Shown: positions 55,114-63,879, counted from the first letter of the stretch. The stretch is DNA of 64,000 nucleotides from Treponema sp. (GCA_024402535.1 JAKSTN010000011.1:1-64000), one strand, 5' to 3'. Notes: generated by a model not told the origin, from the sequence alone. Numbers and translations: made by a program.

Positions 55114-56163
55114 ATGTCTGACGAAAAGAAAAAGTTTACAATCCGTTTCGCTAGTTTCAAAGGAATGTACGACAGAATCCATGACAATCTGTGGCTTATG
55201 CTTGGAACACTTTTTGTTACAGTCTGTGTTGTTGCACTTCTGGCACTGGTTGTTTTTGGAGCTCTTGTAAAGGGTCCTGAAAAAGTAATGGTTCCGGATG
55301 TTATTGGAAAAACTCTTGAAAACGGACTTCTTGAAATGCAGGTAAAGGAACTTTATCCGAAAATCAGTCTGCGTTATTCAGAAACTCCAGGTGACGAGGG
55401 AAAAATTCTTGACCAGTCACCAAAAGCTGGTGCTATCGTAAAAGGGTACAGCCGTGTTTCTCTGGTAGTAAGCCGTGGTGTTGTTGCTGACCGTGTTGGA
55501 AACTACGTCGGACAGACTCTGGATGAAATGAGACTGAATCTTCAGACTCTTTTTGCAGGTTCAACTCGTCCTCTTATTGCTGTAGGTGATATTGTATATA
55601 AACCGGATACATCAGATGCAGGAACAATTCTTGAACAGGATCCACCAGAGGGAACCAATATTACAGACCCAGTTTCTGTGAACCTGGTAGTAAGCCGTGG
55701 TCCTCAGTACGAAAATACAAGACCACCTGTTCTTGTTGGACACAGCATTAACGATATGCTCCAGACAATTACAAGAAGTAAGCTGATTTTTGACTTTACT
55801 GCACATTCTGTACAGGAAGGTGAAATCCCAGGTACTGTTGTTGCACAGTCTATTGAAGGGCTTGAAGAAGATGCTCCAGTTCCTGAATTTGTTCCAAACT
55901 ACACACATATTAATGTTGATATGGCTATGCCAGATTCAAATACAGATGGAAATGTATATGGTATCTTCTCTCAGAATCTGAATCTTTATCCATACGCAGT
56001 TTCAATGAGATTTGATGCAGTCCCAGAAGAAGGAGATGCATACACAATCATCAGCTTTAACCATACTGGTGGATCTGTAACTATTCCTTATATTGTTCCT
56101 TCAGGAACAACACTGGTTCTTTATGCCGGTGACAAAGTTGCAGGAAGGGAGACTGTTCGTTAA
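55114..56163 (+). CDS. Membrane-anchored multi-PASTA protein without kinase or transpeptidase domain
   Basis: 349 residues. A short cytoplasmic N-terminus, one membrane helix (~29-52) and at least three PASTA-type units follow: MVPDVIGKTLENGLLEMQ, VGNYVGQTLDEMRLNLQTLF and PPVLVGHSINDMLQTITRSK, each ending in LVVSRG or similar, then a C-terminal beta-rich ~75 residues. PASTA domains sense muropeptides or beta-lactams, usually on Ser/Thr kinases or PBPs; neither domain is attached here. It follows fmt by 28 bp and touches the aroDE start (stop and ATG adjacent), so it is part of the operon. Confidence 0.85.
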   Translation: MSDEKKKFTIRFASFKGMYDRIHDNLWLMLGTLFVTVCVVALLALVVFGALVKGPEKVMVPDVIGKTLENGLLEMQVKELYPKISLRYSETPGDEGKILDQSPKAGAIVKGYSRVSLVVSRGVVADRVGNYVGQTLDEMRLNLQTLFAGSTRPLIAVGDIVYKPDTSDAGTILEQDPPEGTNITDPVSVNLVVSRGPQYENTRPPVLVGHSINDMLQTITRSKLIFDFTAHSVQEGEIPGTVVAQSIEGLEEDAPVPEFVPNYTHINVDMAMPDSNTDGNVYGIFSQNLNLYPYAVSMRFDAVPEEGDAYTIISFNHTGGSVTIPYIVPSGTTLVLYAGDKVAGRETVR

Positions 56164-57672
56164 ATGGCAAAACCTTTAATTTGTATGACTCTGACAGGAA
56201 GAACCCTGGCAGAGAATGCTGAACTTGCAAAAAAATATGAAAAGAAAATAGACCTGGTTGAGCTGCGTGTAGACTGTCTTGATGAAGATGAACAGCTTTA
56301 CGTACGACGTTTTCCGGGAATGGTTCCACAGCCTGTTATTCTTACAATTCGCCGCGACGTGGACGGCGGTAAATTTGTTGGCGGTGAATTCTCGCGCACT
56401 ACGCTTTTCGGAAGTGCCCTGGCTTTTGCAAATCAGGATAAAAATAAAAACTTCGCCTATGTTGATTTCGAAGACGATTTCCATGTTTCAGGAATTCAGG
56501 ATGCCGCACAGGCTTTCGGAATCCGTATAATCAGAAGTTTTCATAATATGAAGGGGCCTGTAACAAATCTTCAGGAAAAAGCCCGTTCAATGCTTAAGAC
56601 GGGTTTTGAAATTCCAAAGATTGCATTTATGCCTCAGTCTTTGAACGATGTTACAAACATGTTTAAAGAAGGTTCTGAAATGAATCAGGATCATATTTTT
56701 ATTGCAATGGGAGATCTTGGGCTTCCTTCACGTATTCTTGCAGCAAGATCAAATTCCTTCCTTACATTTGTTTCACCTGAAGAAACAATGGGAAATGTTG
56801 GTGGAATCGGCCATGTTACACCTAATGTTATAAATGACCTTTATCGTTTCCGTTCAATTGATGAAGAAACAAAGGCTTTTGGTATTATCGGATGGCCTCT
56901 TCTTAAGACTTCAAGTCCTGAAATTCATAATCAGGGATACATTGGCCACAATATGAATGCCGTTTATGTTCCTGTTCGTGCACCAAACGTTCCTGAAGCT
57001 TTAACTTTCTGTAATCAGGTTGGTATTCAGGGGCTTTCAGTTACAGTTCCACATAAAGAAGACATTATGTTCTATCTTTCAGATATTTCGCCTGAAGCAA
57101 AAATAATCGGGGCTGTAAATACAATCGTTAAGAAAAATAATTCCTGGTCAGGCTTTAATACAGATGCCTATGGCTTTCAGCGTTCTCTTGAAGAATTTCT
57201 TGAAACAACAAAACTAAAGAAACGTAAGGTTGCTATTATTGGGGCAGGTGGAGCTGCAAAGGCTATTGCCTATACGATCAAACAGATGGGCGGAAAAGCC
57301 TGTGTTTTCAACCGTACTCTTTCAAATGCAAAGGCTCTGGCTGAAAAATATGGTTTTGAATATTCGGACCTTTCACCTCAGTGCATTGATAAACTGAATT
57401 CTTATTCAGGGCTTATTATCCAGACTACTTCAGTTGGAATGAATTCAGATGGCGTTTCAACACCGGAAACAGATCCTATCCATTTCTATAATTTCAAGGG
57501 AAATGAAATCGTTTACGATATTATCTATACACCTGCAGTTACACCTGTAATGAAGCGTGCTGCTCAGGCAGGCTGTAAAACCTGCAACGGTCTGAAGATG
57601 CTTCAGTATCAGGGATACATGCAGTTCAAAATTTTCACAGGAGAAGACTACGAAAATGTTAAGTCAGAATGA
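56164..57672 (+). CDS. aroDE: Bifunctional 3-dehydroquinate dehydratase / shikimate dehydrogenase
   Basis: 502 residues. N-terminal type I dehydroquinase (~1-230): LVELRVDCL, SFHNMKGP with the active-site His, and PKIAFMPQS with the Schiff-base Lys. C-terminal shikimate dehydrogenase (~235-502): GIIGWPLLKTSSPEIHN, SVTVPHKED with the catalytic Lys, GAVNTI, NTDAYGF, and the NADP loop GAGGAAKAIA. The fusion catalyses two consecutive steps of the shikimate pathway, an arrangement known from plants, chlamydiae and some other bacteria. rpiA starts inside its last 17 bases. Confidence 0.95.
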   Translation: MAKPLICMTLTGRTLAENAELAKKYEKKIDLVELRVDCLDEDEQLYVRRFPGMVPQPVILTIRRDVDGGKFVGGEFSRTTLFGSALAFANQDKNKNFAYVDFEDDFHVSGIQDAAQAFGIRIIRSFHNMKGPVTNLQEKARSMLKTGFEIPKIAFMPQSLNDVTNMFKEGSEMNQDHIFIAMGDLGLPSRILAARSNSFLTFVSPEETMGNVGGIGHVTPNVINDLYRFRSIDEETKAFGIIGWPLLKTSSPEIHNQGYIGHNMNAVYVPVRAPNVPEALTFCNQVGIQGLSVTVPHKEDIMFYLSDISPEAKIIGAVNTIVKKNNSWSGFNTDAYGFQRSLEEFLETTKLKKRKVAIIGAGGAAKAIAYTIKQMGGKACVFNRTLSNAKALAEKYGFEYSDLSPQCIDKLNSYSGLIIQTTSVGMNSDGVSTPETDPIHFYNFKGNEIVYDIIYTPAVTPVMKRAAQAGCKTCNGLKMLQYQGYMQFKIFTGEDYENVKSE

Positions 57673-58384
57673 ACAGAAAGTACTGGCAGCTCAGACTGCA
57701 GTAGACACACTGGTAGAAAAAGGAATCCTTAAAAGCGGAATGAAAGTAGGACTTGGAACTGGTTCTACAGCAATGCCTGCTGTTGACCGCGTTGCTTATC
57801 ACATCCAAAACGGCAACCTGAAAGATATTAAAGCTGTTGTTACAAGTTTCCAGACAGAAAACCGTTGTCAGGATCTGGACATTCCTGTTTATTCTATGAA
57901 TGACAGAAGAATTGGTGGAGTTCTGGATGTTGCCATTGACGGTGCTGATGAAATTGATCCTGACTGCAACCTGATTAAAGGTGGCGGAGCTGCTCACGTA
58001 CGTGAAAAGATTGTTGAATACAATTCAAAAGTTCTGGTAATTGTTGCAGACCAGTCAAAAGTTGTTCCACATATCGGAACAGGCTTCAAAGTTCCTGTAG
58101 AAATTATTCCAGATGCCCGCCAGGCTGTAACAAACCAGCTGGAAGCTTTGGGTGCAAAATGTTACCTTCGTGAAGGCGTTAAGAAAGCTGGTCCTGTTGT
58201 AACAGACAACGGAAACCAGATCCTGGACTGCCAGTGGGAAAAGCCTATTGAAGACCTTGCTTCAATGGAAGTAAAAATCAACCAGATTGTTGGCGTAGTT
58301 GAAAACGGACTTTTTGCTGGAAAAAATCCTATCGCATTCATTGCAAAGGAAGACGGCAGCGTAGAAGTTCGCAACCTGAAATAA
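57656..58384 (+). CDS. rpiA: Ribose-5-phosphate isomerase A
   Basis: 242 residues; interconverts ribose 5-phosphate and ribulose 5-phosphate in the pentose-phosphate pathway. Motifs GLGTGSTA, DGADEIDPDCNLIKGGGAAHVREKI and the C-terminal GLFA segment are typical. The start overlaps aroDE by 17 bp. A perfect terminator follows directly. Confidence 0.95.
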   Translation: MLSQNEQKVLAAQTAVDTLVEKGILKSGMKVGLGTGSTAMPAVDRVAYHIQNGNLKDIKAVVTSFQTENRCQDLDIPVYSMNDRRIGGVLDVAIDGADEIDPDCNLIKGGGAAHVREKIVEYNSKVLVIVADQSKVVPHIGTGFKVPVEIIPDARQAVTNQLEALGAKCYLREGVKKAGPVVTDNGNQILDCQWEKPIEDLASMEVKINQIVGVVENGLFAGKNPIAFIAKEDGSVEVRNLK

Positions 58385-58390
58385 GTATAA

Positions 58391-58416
58391 GGCCTGCCGA
58401 AGGGCAGGCCGTTTTT
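58391..58416 (+). terminator. Intrinsic terminator after rpiA
   Basis: GGCCTGCC-GAAG-GGCAGGCC is a perfect 8-bp stem with tetraloop, followed by GTTTTT. The next gene's ATG (58417) begins at the last base of the T tract. Confidence 0.92.
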
Positions 58417-59850
58417 ATGTTCTCTCCATTTCCAACTGAAACTGCATATCATTATTGTCTCGTTATAAAGGATCTTCTGGATAAAGGTTTTCTTAAACTG
58501 GAACAGGTGACCCGTCTTTCTATGGAGCGGGCAGGTCAGGGAGTAATGATTGGAACTCTGGTCTGTACAGGTTCTGAAAATAACAGAGTCGTGCTTTGTG
58601 CTTCCAGCGGCATTTCAAAAAAAATTATCTGTGCAGAAAACGGTTTGTCAGAATGGTTTTCTAACGGGCTTCATTTTATTGTGGTGCCTCCAGTTGTAAG
58701 TGCAGAAAAAATTGATGAAGCATTGAATAAAAATGATGCAGAGATTCACCGCCTTACAAATCTGATTCAGGAAGGGGACACTTTAATTGATGAGCTTAAA
58801 GAAAAGCGGAAGCGGCTTTGTGATGAGTCTCTGGAAGAAGTGAGAAGTCTTTATAATTTCAATACAGTTTTTCATAAACCTTATTCAATTAAAAACATTC
58901 CTTTGCCTACAGGAACCGGGGACTGCTGTGAGCCTAAACTCATTCATTATGCCTTAGCTCATAATCTTAAATCGGTAAGTCTTGCTCAGGTGTTTTACGG
59001 GGAAGCGGGGTCCGGGCTCACCCGGAGAGAGGGGTGTGGTGAAGACGCTTTGGAAAAGCGGCTGAACCCAGGGGAGAGACTTCTCCCCTCAAAAAATCTT
59101 TATGTTTCTCCATGCGATGAACGCTGCGGCTTTCTTCTTCCAAAAATGCTGGGGCTTGAAGTGCTTTACTGCGACAAATACATTGTGGTTGTGAATAAAC
59201 CAAGCGGGCTGCTTTCTGTTCCAGGCCGTGGGGAAGACAAGCAGGACTGCGTGGTGAACCGGGTGAAAAAATTGTACGAAAATCTTTGCCAAATAGAACA
59301 GCCTTCTGTGCACCGCCTTGATATGGAAACTTCAGGTATTCTTGTGCTTGCCTTTACGGAAGAAGCTCACAGAAATCTTTCAGCGCAGTTTGAAAATGGG
59401 ACTGTGCATAAAGAATATGTTGCGCTTCTGGACGGCGTTCTTGAAAAACAGGCGGCGGGAGTTAAAGCTCCAAAGCGGGGTGAAAAAAGCGGCGTTATGA
59501 AATTGAAATTCCGCCTGGATCCTGAGAACCGGCCTCATCAGATTTATGACGAAGTTTACGGAAAGGAAGGTGTTACCCGGTGGCAGAATGAAGGCCTTGT
59601 GTGGTACACCGCTCCCGATGGAATAAAAATAAAATCTACAAAGGTCAGGTTCTTTCCAGAAACTGGACGGACCCATCAGCTGCGGCTTGCAAGCGCCGAC
59701 GTCCATGGATTCGGACTTCCTATTATTGGGGATTCATTATACGGAAAATGCAGCGTAGGTCAGAGACTTATGCTGCACGCAGAAAAGATTACTTTCCGCC
59801 ATCCGGTAAATGGGCGCCTTCTGACTTTCGAGAAAAAATCAGATTTATAA
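58417..59850 (+). CDS. RluA-family pseudouridine synthase with N-terminal extension and insert
   Basis: 477 residues. The C-terminal ~230 residues are the synthase: VVNKPSGLLSVPG, VHRLDMETSGILVLA with the catalytic Asp, and GRTHQLRLA. The N-terminal ~250 residues match the extension seen in many two-part RluA-type proteins (GSGDCC-like EPKLIHYALAHNLKSVSLAQVFYG, then CDERCGFLLPKML with a cysteine pair). Between these lies an extra GC-rich stretch (residues ~197-225) made of three hairpins in DNA. The ATG sits immediately at the end of the rpiA terminator, so transcription probably starts elsewhere or reads through. It overlaps sir2 by 6 bp in convergent orientation. Confidence 0.88.
   Translation: MFSPFPTETAYHYCLVIKDLLDKGFLKLEQVTRLSMERAGQGVMIGTLVCTGSENNRVVLCASSGISKKIICAENGLSEWFSNGLHFIVVPPVVSAEKIDEALNKNDAEIHRLTNLIQEGDTLIDELKEKRKRLCDESLEEVRSLYNFNTVFHKPYSIKNIPLPTGTGDCCEPKLIHYALAHNLKSVSLAQVFYGEAGSGLTRREGCGEDALEKRLNPGERLLPSKNLYVSPCDERCGFLLPKMLGLEVLYCDKYIVVVNKPSGLLSVPGRGEDKQDCVVNRVKKLYENLCQIEQPSVHRLDMETSGILVLAFTEEAHRNLSAQFENGTVHKEYVALLDGVLEKQAAGVKAPKRGEKSGVMKLKFRLDPENRPHQIYDEVYGKEGVTRWQNEGLVWYTAPDGIKIKSTKVRFFPETGRTHQLRLASADVHGFGLPIIGDSLYGKCSVGQRLMLHAEKITFRHPVNGRLLTFEKKSDL
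59007..59091 (+). repeat. Triple-hairpin GC-rich insert within the rluA-like gene
   Basis: Three consecutive perfect hairpins: TCCGGG-CTCA-CCCGGA (59011-59026), CGCTTT-GGA-AAAGCG (59046-59060) and GGGGAGA-GACT-TCTCCCC (59071-59088). The stretch is much richer in G and C than the flanks, remains in frame, and encodes residues absent from the family pattern as I know it. Confidence 0.6.
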
Positions 59851-60570
59851 ACGGCTTAAAGTTTCACCGATTGAATCATGAATTACAAGAGTTGCATATT
59901 CGTCGGCCTGAGTTTCACTTTTATTTATAAGTACCAGATATTTTCCGCGGAAATAGCGGATAAGGCCTGAAGCGGGGTACACTGTAAGGGATGTGCCGCC
60001 GATTATAAGCATGTCGGCTTTAGAAATGGCTTCTACAGCTCCGTTTATGCAGACTTCGCTAAGGCTTTCTTCATAAAGAACAACATCCGGTTTTACGATG
60101 CCGCCGCATTTGTCGCACACAGGGTAATCTTCGTCTTTATTGTCCATGTAATCTATGTCAAAAGCTTTATAACAGTTCATGCAGTAGTTTCGTAATGTGC
60201 TTCCGTGAAGCTCGTAAACACAGCGGCTTCCTGCCATCTGGTGAAGACCGTCAATATTCTGTGTGATGACAGCTTTAAGTTTTCCCGCTTCTTCCATTTG
60301 TGCCAGGACAAGGTGAGCCTTGTTTGGTTTGATTCCGGGAATAATGAGTTTTTCGCGATAGAAGCGGAAGAATTCTTTTTTGTTGCTGTCAAAAAAAGAG
60401 CGGCTCAAAATTGTTTCAGGCGGGTAGTCCCATTTCTGATTATATAAGCCGTCTACACTGCGGAAATCTGGAATGCCGCTTTCTGTTGAAACTCCGGCGC
60501 CACCAAAGAAAACTATATTGTTTGAATCATCATAAAGTTTCTGAAGCATTTCAATTTTTTCGTTTTCCAT
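59845..60570 (-). CDS. Sir2-type NAD-dependent protein deacylase
   Basis: 241 residues. FFGGAGVSTESGIPDFRS (NAD loop), TQNIDGLHQMAGS with the catalytic His, a zinc finger with CMNC and CDKC pairs, and GGTSLTVYPASGL mark a bacterial sirtuin (CobB/SrtN type). Cytoplasmic; removes acyl groups from lysines using NAD+. The SD GGAGGAAAAT precedes the start. It follows hslO on the same strand with a 47-bp gap. Confidence 0.94.
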   Translation of the reverse strand: MENEKIEMLQKLYDDSNNIVFFGGAGVSTESGIPDFRSVDGLYNQKWDYPPETILSRSFFDSNKKEFFRFYREKLIIPGIKPNKAHLVLAQMEEAGKLKAVITQNIDGLHQMAGSRCVYELHGSTLRNYCMNCYKAFDIDYMDNKDEDYPVCDKCGGIVKPDVVLYEESLSEVCINGAVEAISKADMLIIGGTSLTVYPASGLIRYFRGKYLVLINKSETQADEYATLVIHDSIGETLSRL

Positions 60571-60617
60571 ATTTTCCTCCGGTGGCGCAGGGCGCTATGT
60601 TTGTTTTAGCAATGCTA

Positions 60618-61604
60618 TTATTCTGTGAGCATTTCTTTTGTGATGTAATAAACGCTTCCGCAGTTCTGGCAGATAACTTCCAGCGGGAACTTTTCATTTG
60701 CCAGAATATCATCCAGTTCTGCCTTTCCCAAGTTTTTAATGCGCAGGGCAAAGTTCTGGGCAGAACAAGGACAGTCAAAAATAACTGCACGGTCCAGAAC
60801 TGCTGTAGGCTTGAATTCACGGAACAGACCGTAAACAATGTCTTCACGGTTACCAAGTTCGCTGAACCACTGTCCTGGGTTTGGAAGGGCGTTCAAAGCC
60901 ATTTCAACTTTATAGATAAGCTCTTCGCGGATTTCTTCTGCATCTTCTTTTCCGCTGAAGGCAGTCTGGGCGCTTACTTTACTGTAACCTCCGGCCTGAG
61001 GCATAACCTGAACGTACATTCCGCCGGCTCCTGTTACACGGCCAAGTTTGTCAAACTGAATTCCTGTTTTGAAAGCACTGTGAACCTGATCACTCTGGTC
61101 AAAGTAATAAGCCATGTCCATGGCAATGTTCTTGAACTGGATTTCTACGGAACTTGTCTGAGGTTCTTTCATGCCTTCAATCAGCTTTGACATAGTCATG
61201 GTTCCGCCGTTTCCAAAGAAGGGTGCCAGGTCCCAGCTTTCCAAAGGCTTTTCAAGTGGAATGTGGTCCTGCATAAGGTGACCGCGTACATAACCCAGAG
61301 AGTCTGCTTCAACAACGAATCCTTTACAGATTCCGTCAGTCTGGTAAGTAAAAGTCCAGTGTTCTTTCTGGTTTGATTTCATTAAAGGAATGAACATGGC
61401 GGCACATAAAAGGGCCTGTCCCAGAATATAAGTTTCAAGGATTCCCAGGTTCTGGTTTGCCCGCATCTGGTTTACCATTTCGGTGCCGTTATAAAATGCG
61501 CCTCGGAACTGACCTTCTGCCATAACGAAAATTGTCATTCCGTCTTTTTCAAGTTTGCTTAAGTGTTCAAGTAATTCTGTGTCTTTGATTTCTGCTTTAT
61601 TCAT
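60618..61604 (-). CDS. hslO: Hsp33 redox-regulated chaperone
   Basis: 328 residues. The C-terminal redox switch is complete: CPC followed 35-40 residues later by CQNC, the four zinc-binding cysteines released on oxidation. The N-terminal domain shows GQALLCAAMFIPLMK and GNGGTMTMSKLIEGMKEP. It is a holdase under oxidative and heat stress, located in the cytoplasm. Divergent from era. Confidence 0.94.
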   Translation of the reverse strand: MNKAEIKDTELLEHLSKLEKDGMTIFVMAEGQFRGAFYNGTEMVNQMRANQNLGILETYILGQALLCAAMFIPLMKSNQKEHWTFTYQTDGICKGFVVEADSLGYVRGHLMQDHIPLEKPLESWDLAPFFGNGGTMTMSKLIEGMKEPQTSSVEIQFKNIAMDMAYYFDQSDQVHSAFKTGIQFDKLGRVTGAGGMYVQVMPQAGGYSKVSAQTAFSGKEDAEEIREELIYKVEMALNALPNPGQWFSELGNREDIVYGLFREFKPTAVLDRAVIFDCPCSAQNFALRIKNLGKAELDDILANEKFPLEVICQNCGSVYYITKEMLTE

Positions 61605-61648
61605 AGGTAGAAGTTTATTCTTTATAAAAGAAATTGTATACTATTTTT

Positions 61649-62584
61649 ATGGCAGAAATTAAATCAACAGTTGAATCAAATCCAAATCCGGATATTTTGA
61701 AAACCGCTCTGGTTGCTATTATTGGTCGTCCAAGTGCCGGTAAATCTACTTTTTTGAATACCGCATGTCAGGAAGCTGTAAGTATTGTAAGTCCTATGCC
61801 TCAGACTACCCGTAATGCAATCCGTGGAATCGTTAATACTTCTTACGGTCAGCTGGTATTTGTTGATACACCAGGCTATCACGATTCAGAAAAGAAACTG
61901 AATCTGAAACTTCGTGGTGTTACAGAAACTACTCTTGAAGGATCTGACTGTGTTCTTTATGTTGTGGATTCAAGCCGTGAACCTGGAGATGAAGAAAAAA
62001 TCACTGCAGAACTGATTAAAAACTATCAGAAGCGCATGATTGTTGCCATTAATAAAACTGATCTTCCTGGAGCAAAGCCAGATAAGGCAAAGGCTTTTGT
62101 TAAATCCATTCTTACGGAAATTCCTGATGAACGTATTCTTGAAATGTCTGCAAAAAAAGACAACGGCATTAACGAAGTGTTGAAAGCTCTTTACGATATT
62201 TCGCCTGTTGCTCCTGCAATGTACACAGAAGATTTTTATACAGACCAGGATATGAAATTTCGAATTTCTGAAGCTATCCGCGGAGAAGCAATCAACCGTC
62301 TTGAACAGGAAATTCCTCACGCAGTTTATGTAAATGTTGCAGACTTAGAATTCCGTAATGAAGGAAAAAAACTTTGGGTTCGTGCTTTTCTTTGTGTTGA
62401 GCGGGAAAGTCAGAAAGGAATTGTAATTGGAAAAGGAGCTTCAAAAATTAAAGAAATCCGTGCCGCATCTCTTAAAGCTTTAAATATGATTTATCCATAT
62501 AAAGTTGAACTGGACCTTCAGGTAAAAGTAGATAAGAACTGGAGACAGAAAGATCTTACTATCTCCAGACTTATTCCTGAGTAA
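61649..62584 (+). CDS. era: GTPase Era
   Basis: 311 residues from the ATG at 61649 (MAEIKST); a TTG 15 bases earlier overlaps the -10-like TATACT (61636-61641) and is unlikely. G1 GRPSAGKST, G2 PQTTR, G3 DTPGYHD, G4 NKTD and a C-terminal KH domain with IVIGKGASKIKEI are present. Era binds 16S rRNA and assists 30S assembly. G1 has the spirochaete-type GRPSAGKS instead of GxPNVGKS. The short distance between -10 box and start suggests a nearly leaderless mRNA. It converges with the transporter gene with no gap. Confidence 0.96.
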   Translation: MAEIKSTVESNPNPDILKTALVAIIGRPSAGKSTFLNTACQEAVSIVSPMPQTTRNAIRGIVNTSYGQLVFVDTPGYHDSEKKLNLKLRGVTETTLEGSDCVLYVVDSSREPGDEEKITAELIKNYQKRMIVAINKTDLPGAKPDKAKAFVKSILTEIPDERILEMSAKKDNGINEVLKALYDISPVAPAMYTEDFYTDQDMKFRISEAIRGEAINRLEQEIPHAVYVNVADLEFRNEGKKLWVRAFLCVERESQKGIVIGKGASKIKEIRAASLKALNMIYPYKVELDLQVKVDKNWRQKDLTISRLIPE

Positions 62585-63514
62585 TTAACGCATTAAAGAA
62601 ACTGCCAGTGTAACAAGTACAGGCATTGTAAGAATTGAGAAAAGGGTACTCATGGCTACCATTGTAACGGAAGCTTGGGTATCCTTTTCGTATTTAGCGG
62701 AAAACATTGTTGTGTTGGCGGCTGTCGGTGCACTGGCTGCAATAACCATGGCAGGAAGGATATTGTCTCTTATTCCAAGTAGAAGCATTGCTCCAAGAAT
62801 TACCAGCGGACAGATAACAAGACGCATGAAAATACCGGTTAAAAGTTTTACATCTTTCAGAACTGCAAAGGTTGTAATCTGTGCCAGGTAATAACCAATT
62901 ACAAACATTGGAAGCGGTGTGTTCAGGTTTGCAAGATGAAGAATAGGAGAAGCAAGAATTACAGGTAATTTTAATGGAGTAAGGAATATAATAAGACCTG
63001 CTGCAATTCCAATAATTCCCGGATTTATAAAAATCTTTTTTATACTGATTTCCTTAAAAGATCCGCTCATAAGAACAAGGCCGAAGGTCCATGTGAGAAG
63101 ATTGAAAATGCCAATGTATGCGGTTCCAAGAAAAACGCCTTCATTTCCAAGTATTGCATTCTGAAGTGGAAGGGCCATATATCCGCAGTTTGAAAAAATA
63201 ACGCCGTAACGAAGTACTGCGCGTTTTGCCTGAACTTTGTCGTGAATAAGTATGTAGGAAAGTGCTATGAAAAGTCCGTGGGCGAGAGCGGCGCATCCTG
63301 CACTGATTATTAGTTTTTTTGCAAGAAGAGGATCGTACTCCCTGTTGAAAGAATTTATTACGACAGTTGGTGTTACAAAATAGAGAATGAAGTGAGTAAG
63401 GTGTTTGATAGTGTGTTCATCAAAAATCTTTTTTTTGGAACAGAGAAAACCAATACCGATAAGAATGAAAAGAACGGCAACCTGAGTTGCAACTGTAGTA
63501 AGGCTTGAAAACAT
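62585..63514 (-). CDS. AEC-family transporter (auxin efflux carrier type)
   Basis: 309 residues with about ten membrane helices: LFILIGIGFLCSKKKIFDEH and the C-terminal AASAPTAANTTMFSAKYEKDTQASVTMVAMSTLFSILTMPVL typical of the AEC (PIN-like) family, including bacterial malate or malonate permeases. Substrate unknown. Its stop codon abuts the era stop. Confidence 0.9.
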   Translation of the reverse strand: MFSSLTTVATQVAVLFILIGIGFLCSKKKIFDEHTIKHLTHFILYFVTPTVVINSFNREYDPLLAKKLIISAGCAALAHGLFIALSYILIHDKVQAKRAVLRYGVIFSNCGYMALPLQNAILGNEGVFLGTAYIGIFNLLTWTFGLVLMSGSFKEISIKKIFINPGIIGIAAGLIIFLTPLKLPVILASPILHLANLNTPLPMFVIGYYLAQITTFAVLKDVKLLTGIFMRLVICPLVILGAMLLLGIRDNILPAMVIAASAPTAANTTMFSAKYEKDTQASVTMVAMSTLFSILTMPVLVTLAVSLMR

Positions 63515-63541
63515 GATTTTATTATAGTGATTTTCTAAGAT

Positions 63542-63570
63542 TTGCGAAATGATTGTTTTTTCTATATAAT
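63542..63570 (+). promoter_or_regulatory. Promoter of the tRNA-Thr gene
   Basis: TTGCGA (63542-63547) and TATAAT (63565-63570) are 17 bp apart; the mature tRNA begins 14 bp after the -10 box. Confidence 0.7.
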
Positions 63571-63583
63571 GAACACATTGTTT

Positions 63584-63656
63584 GCCGTTTTAGCTCACCT
63601 GGTAGAGCAGCTCCCTCGTAACGAGCAGGTATTCGGTTCAAGTCCGGAAAACGGCT
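63584..63656 (+). tRNA. tRNA-Thr (anticodon CGU)
   Basis: A 73-nt cloverleaf: acceptor GCCGTTT/AAACGGC, D-stem GCTC/GAGC, anticodon loop CTCGTAA giving CGT, T-arm TTCGG-TTCAAGT-CCGGA, discriminator T. CCA is not encoded. The last anticodon-stem pair (31-39) is a C-C mismatch. Its last 23 bases recur downstream. Confidence 0.93.
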
Positions 63657-63868
63657 TAAAATTAATTACAAAATAAATACGTGCATAACAATATTTTTGT
63701 TATGAAATGAAAGTGAACCGAATACCGGAGTGAACGCAGAAAAAAGCGATGAAGGAGCTTTTTTCTGAAAAGTCGCCATGGACGGCGACGACAGTGAACG
63801 GAGGCGCCCGGAAGGAACAAACAGGATGTTTGTGACTGGAGGGGGCGGTTCAAGTCCGGAAAACGGCT
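63634..63868 (+). mobile_element. Cassette bounded by 23-bp tRNA-Thr 3'-end direct repeats (attachment-site-like)
   Basis: The 23 bases from CGGTTCAAGTCC to ACGGCT at 63634-63656 (T-arm and acceptor end of the tRNA) are repeated exactly at 63846-63868. Between them lie hairpins CATAACAA/TTGTTATG (63683-63703), AGAAAAAAGC/GCTTTTTTCT, GTCGCC/GGCGAC and CAAACA/TGTTTG, and an open frame 63749-63835 of 28 codons containing SPWTATTVNGGARKEQTG. Duplicated tRNA 3' ends are the classic scar of integrase-mediated insertion. No integrase is visible in the window. Confidence 0.75.
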
Positions 63869-63879
63869 ATATTAAAAAT

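Noticed and set aside
60571-60600. Third copy of the CCTCCGCGGCGCAG repeat (CCTCCGGTGGCGCAG)
   Set aside because: Similarity covers only ~14 bp with mismatches and includes the sir2 ribosome-binding site, so it is probably coincidence.
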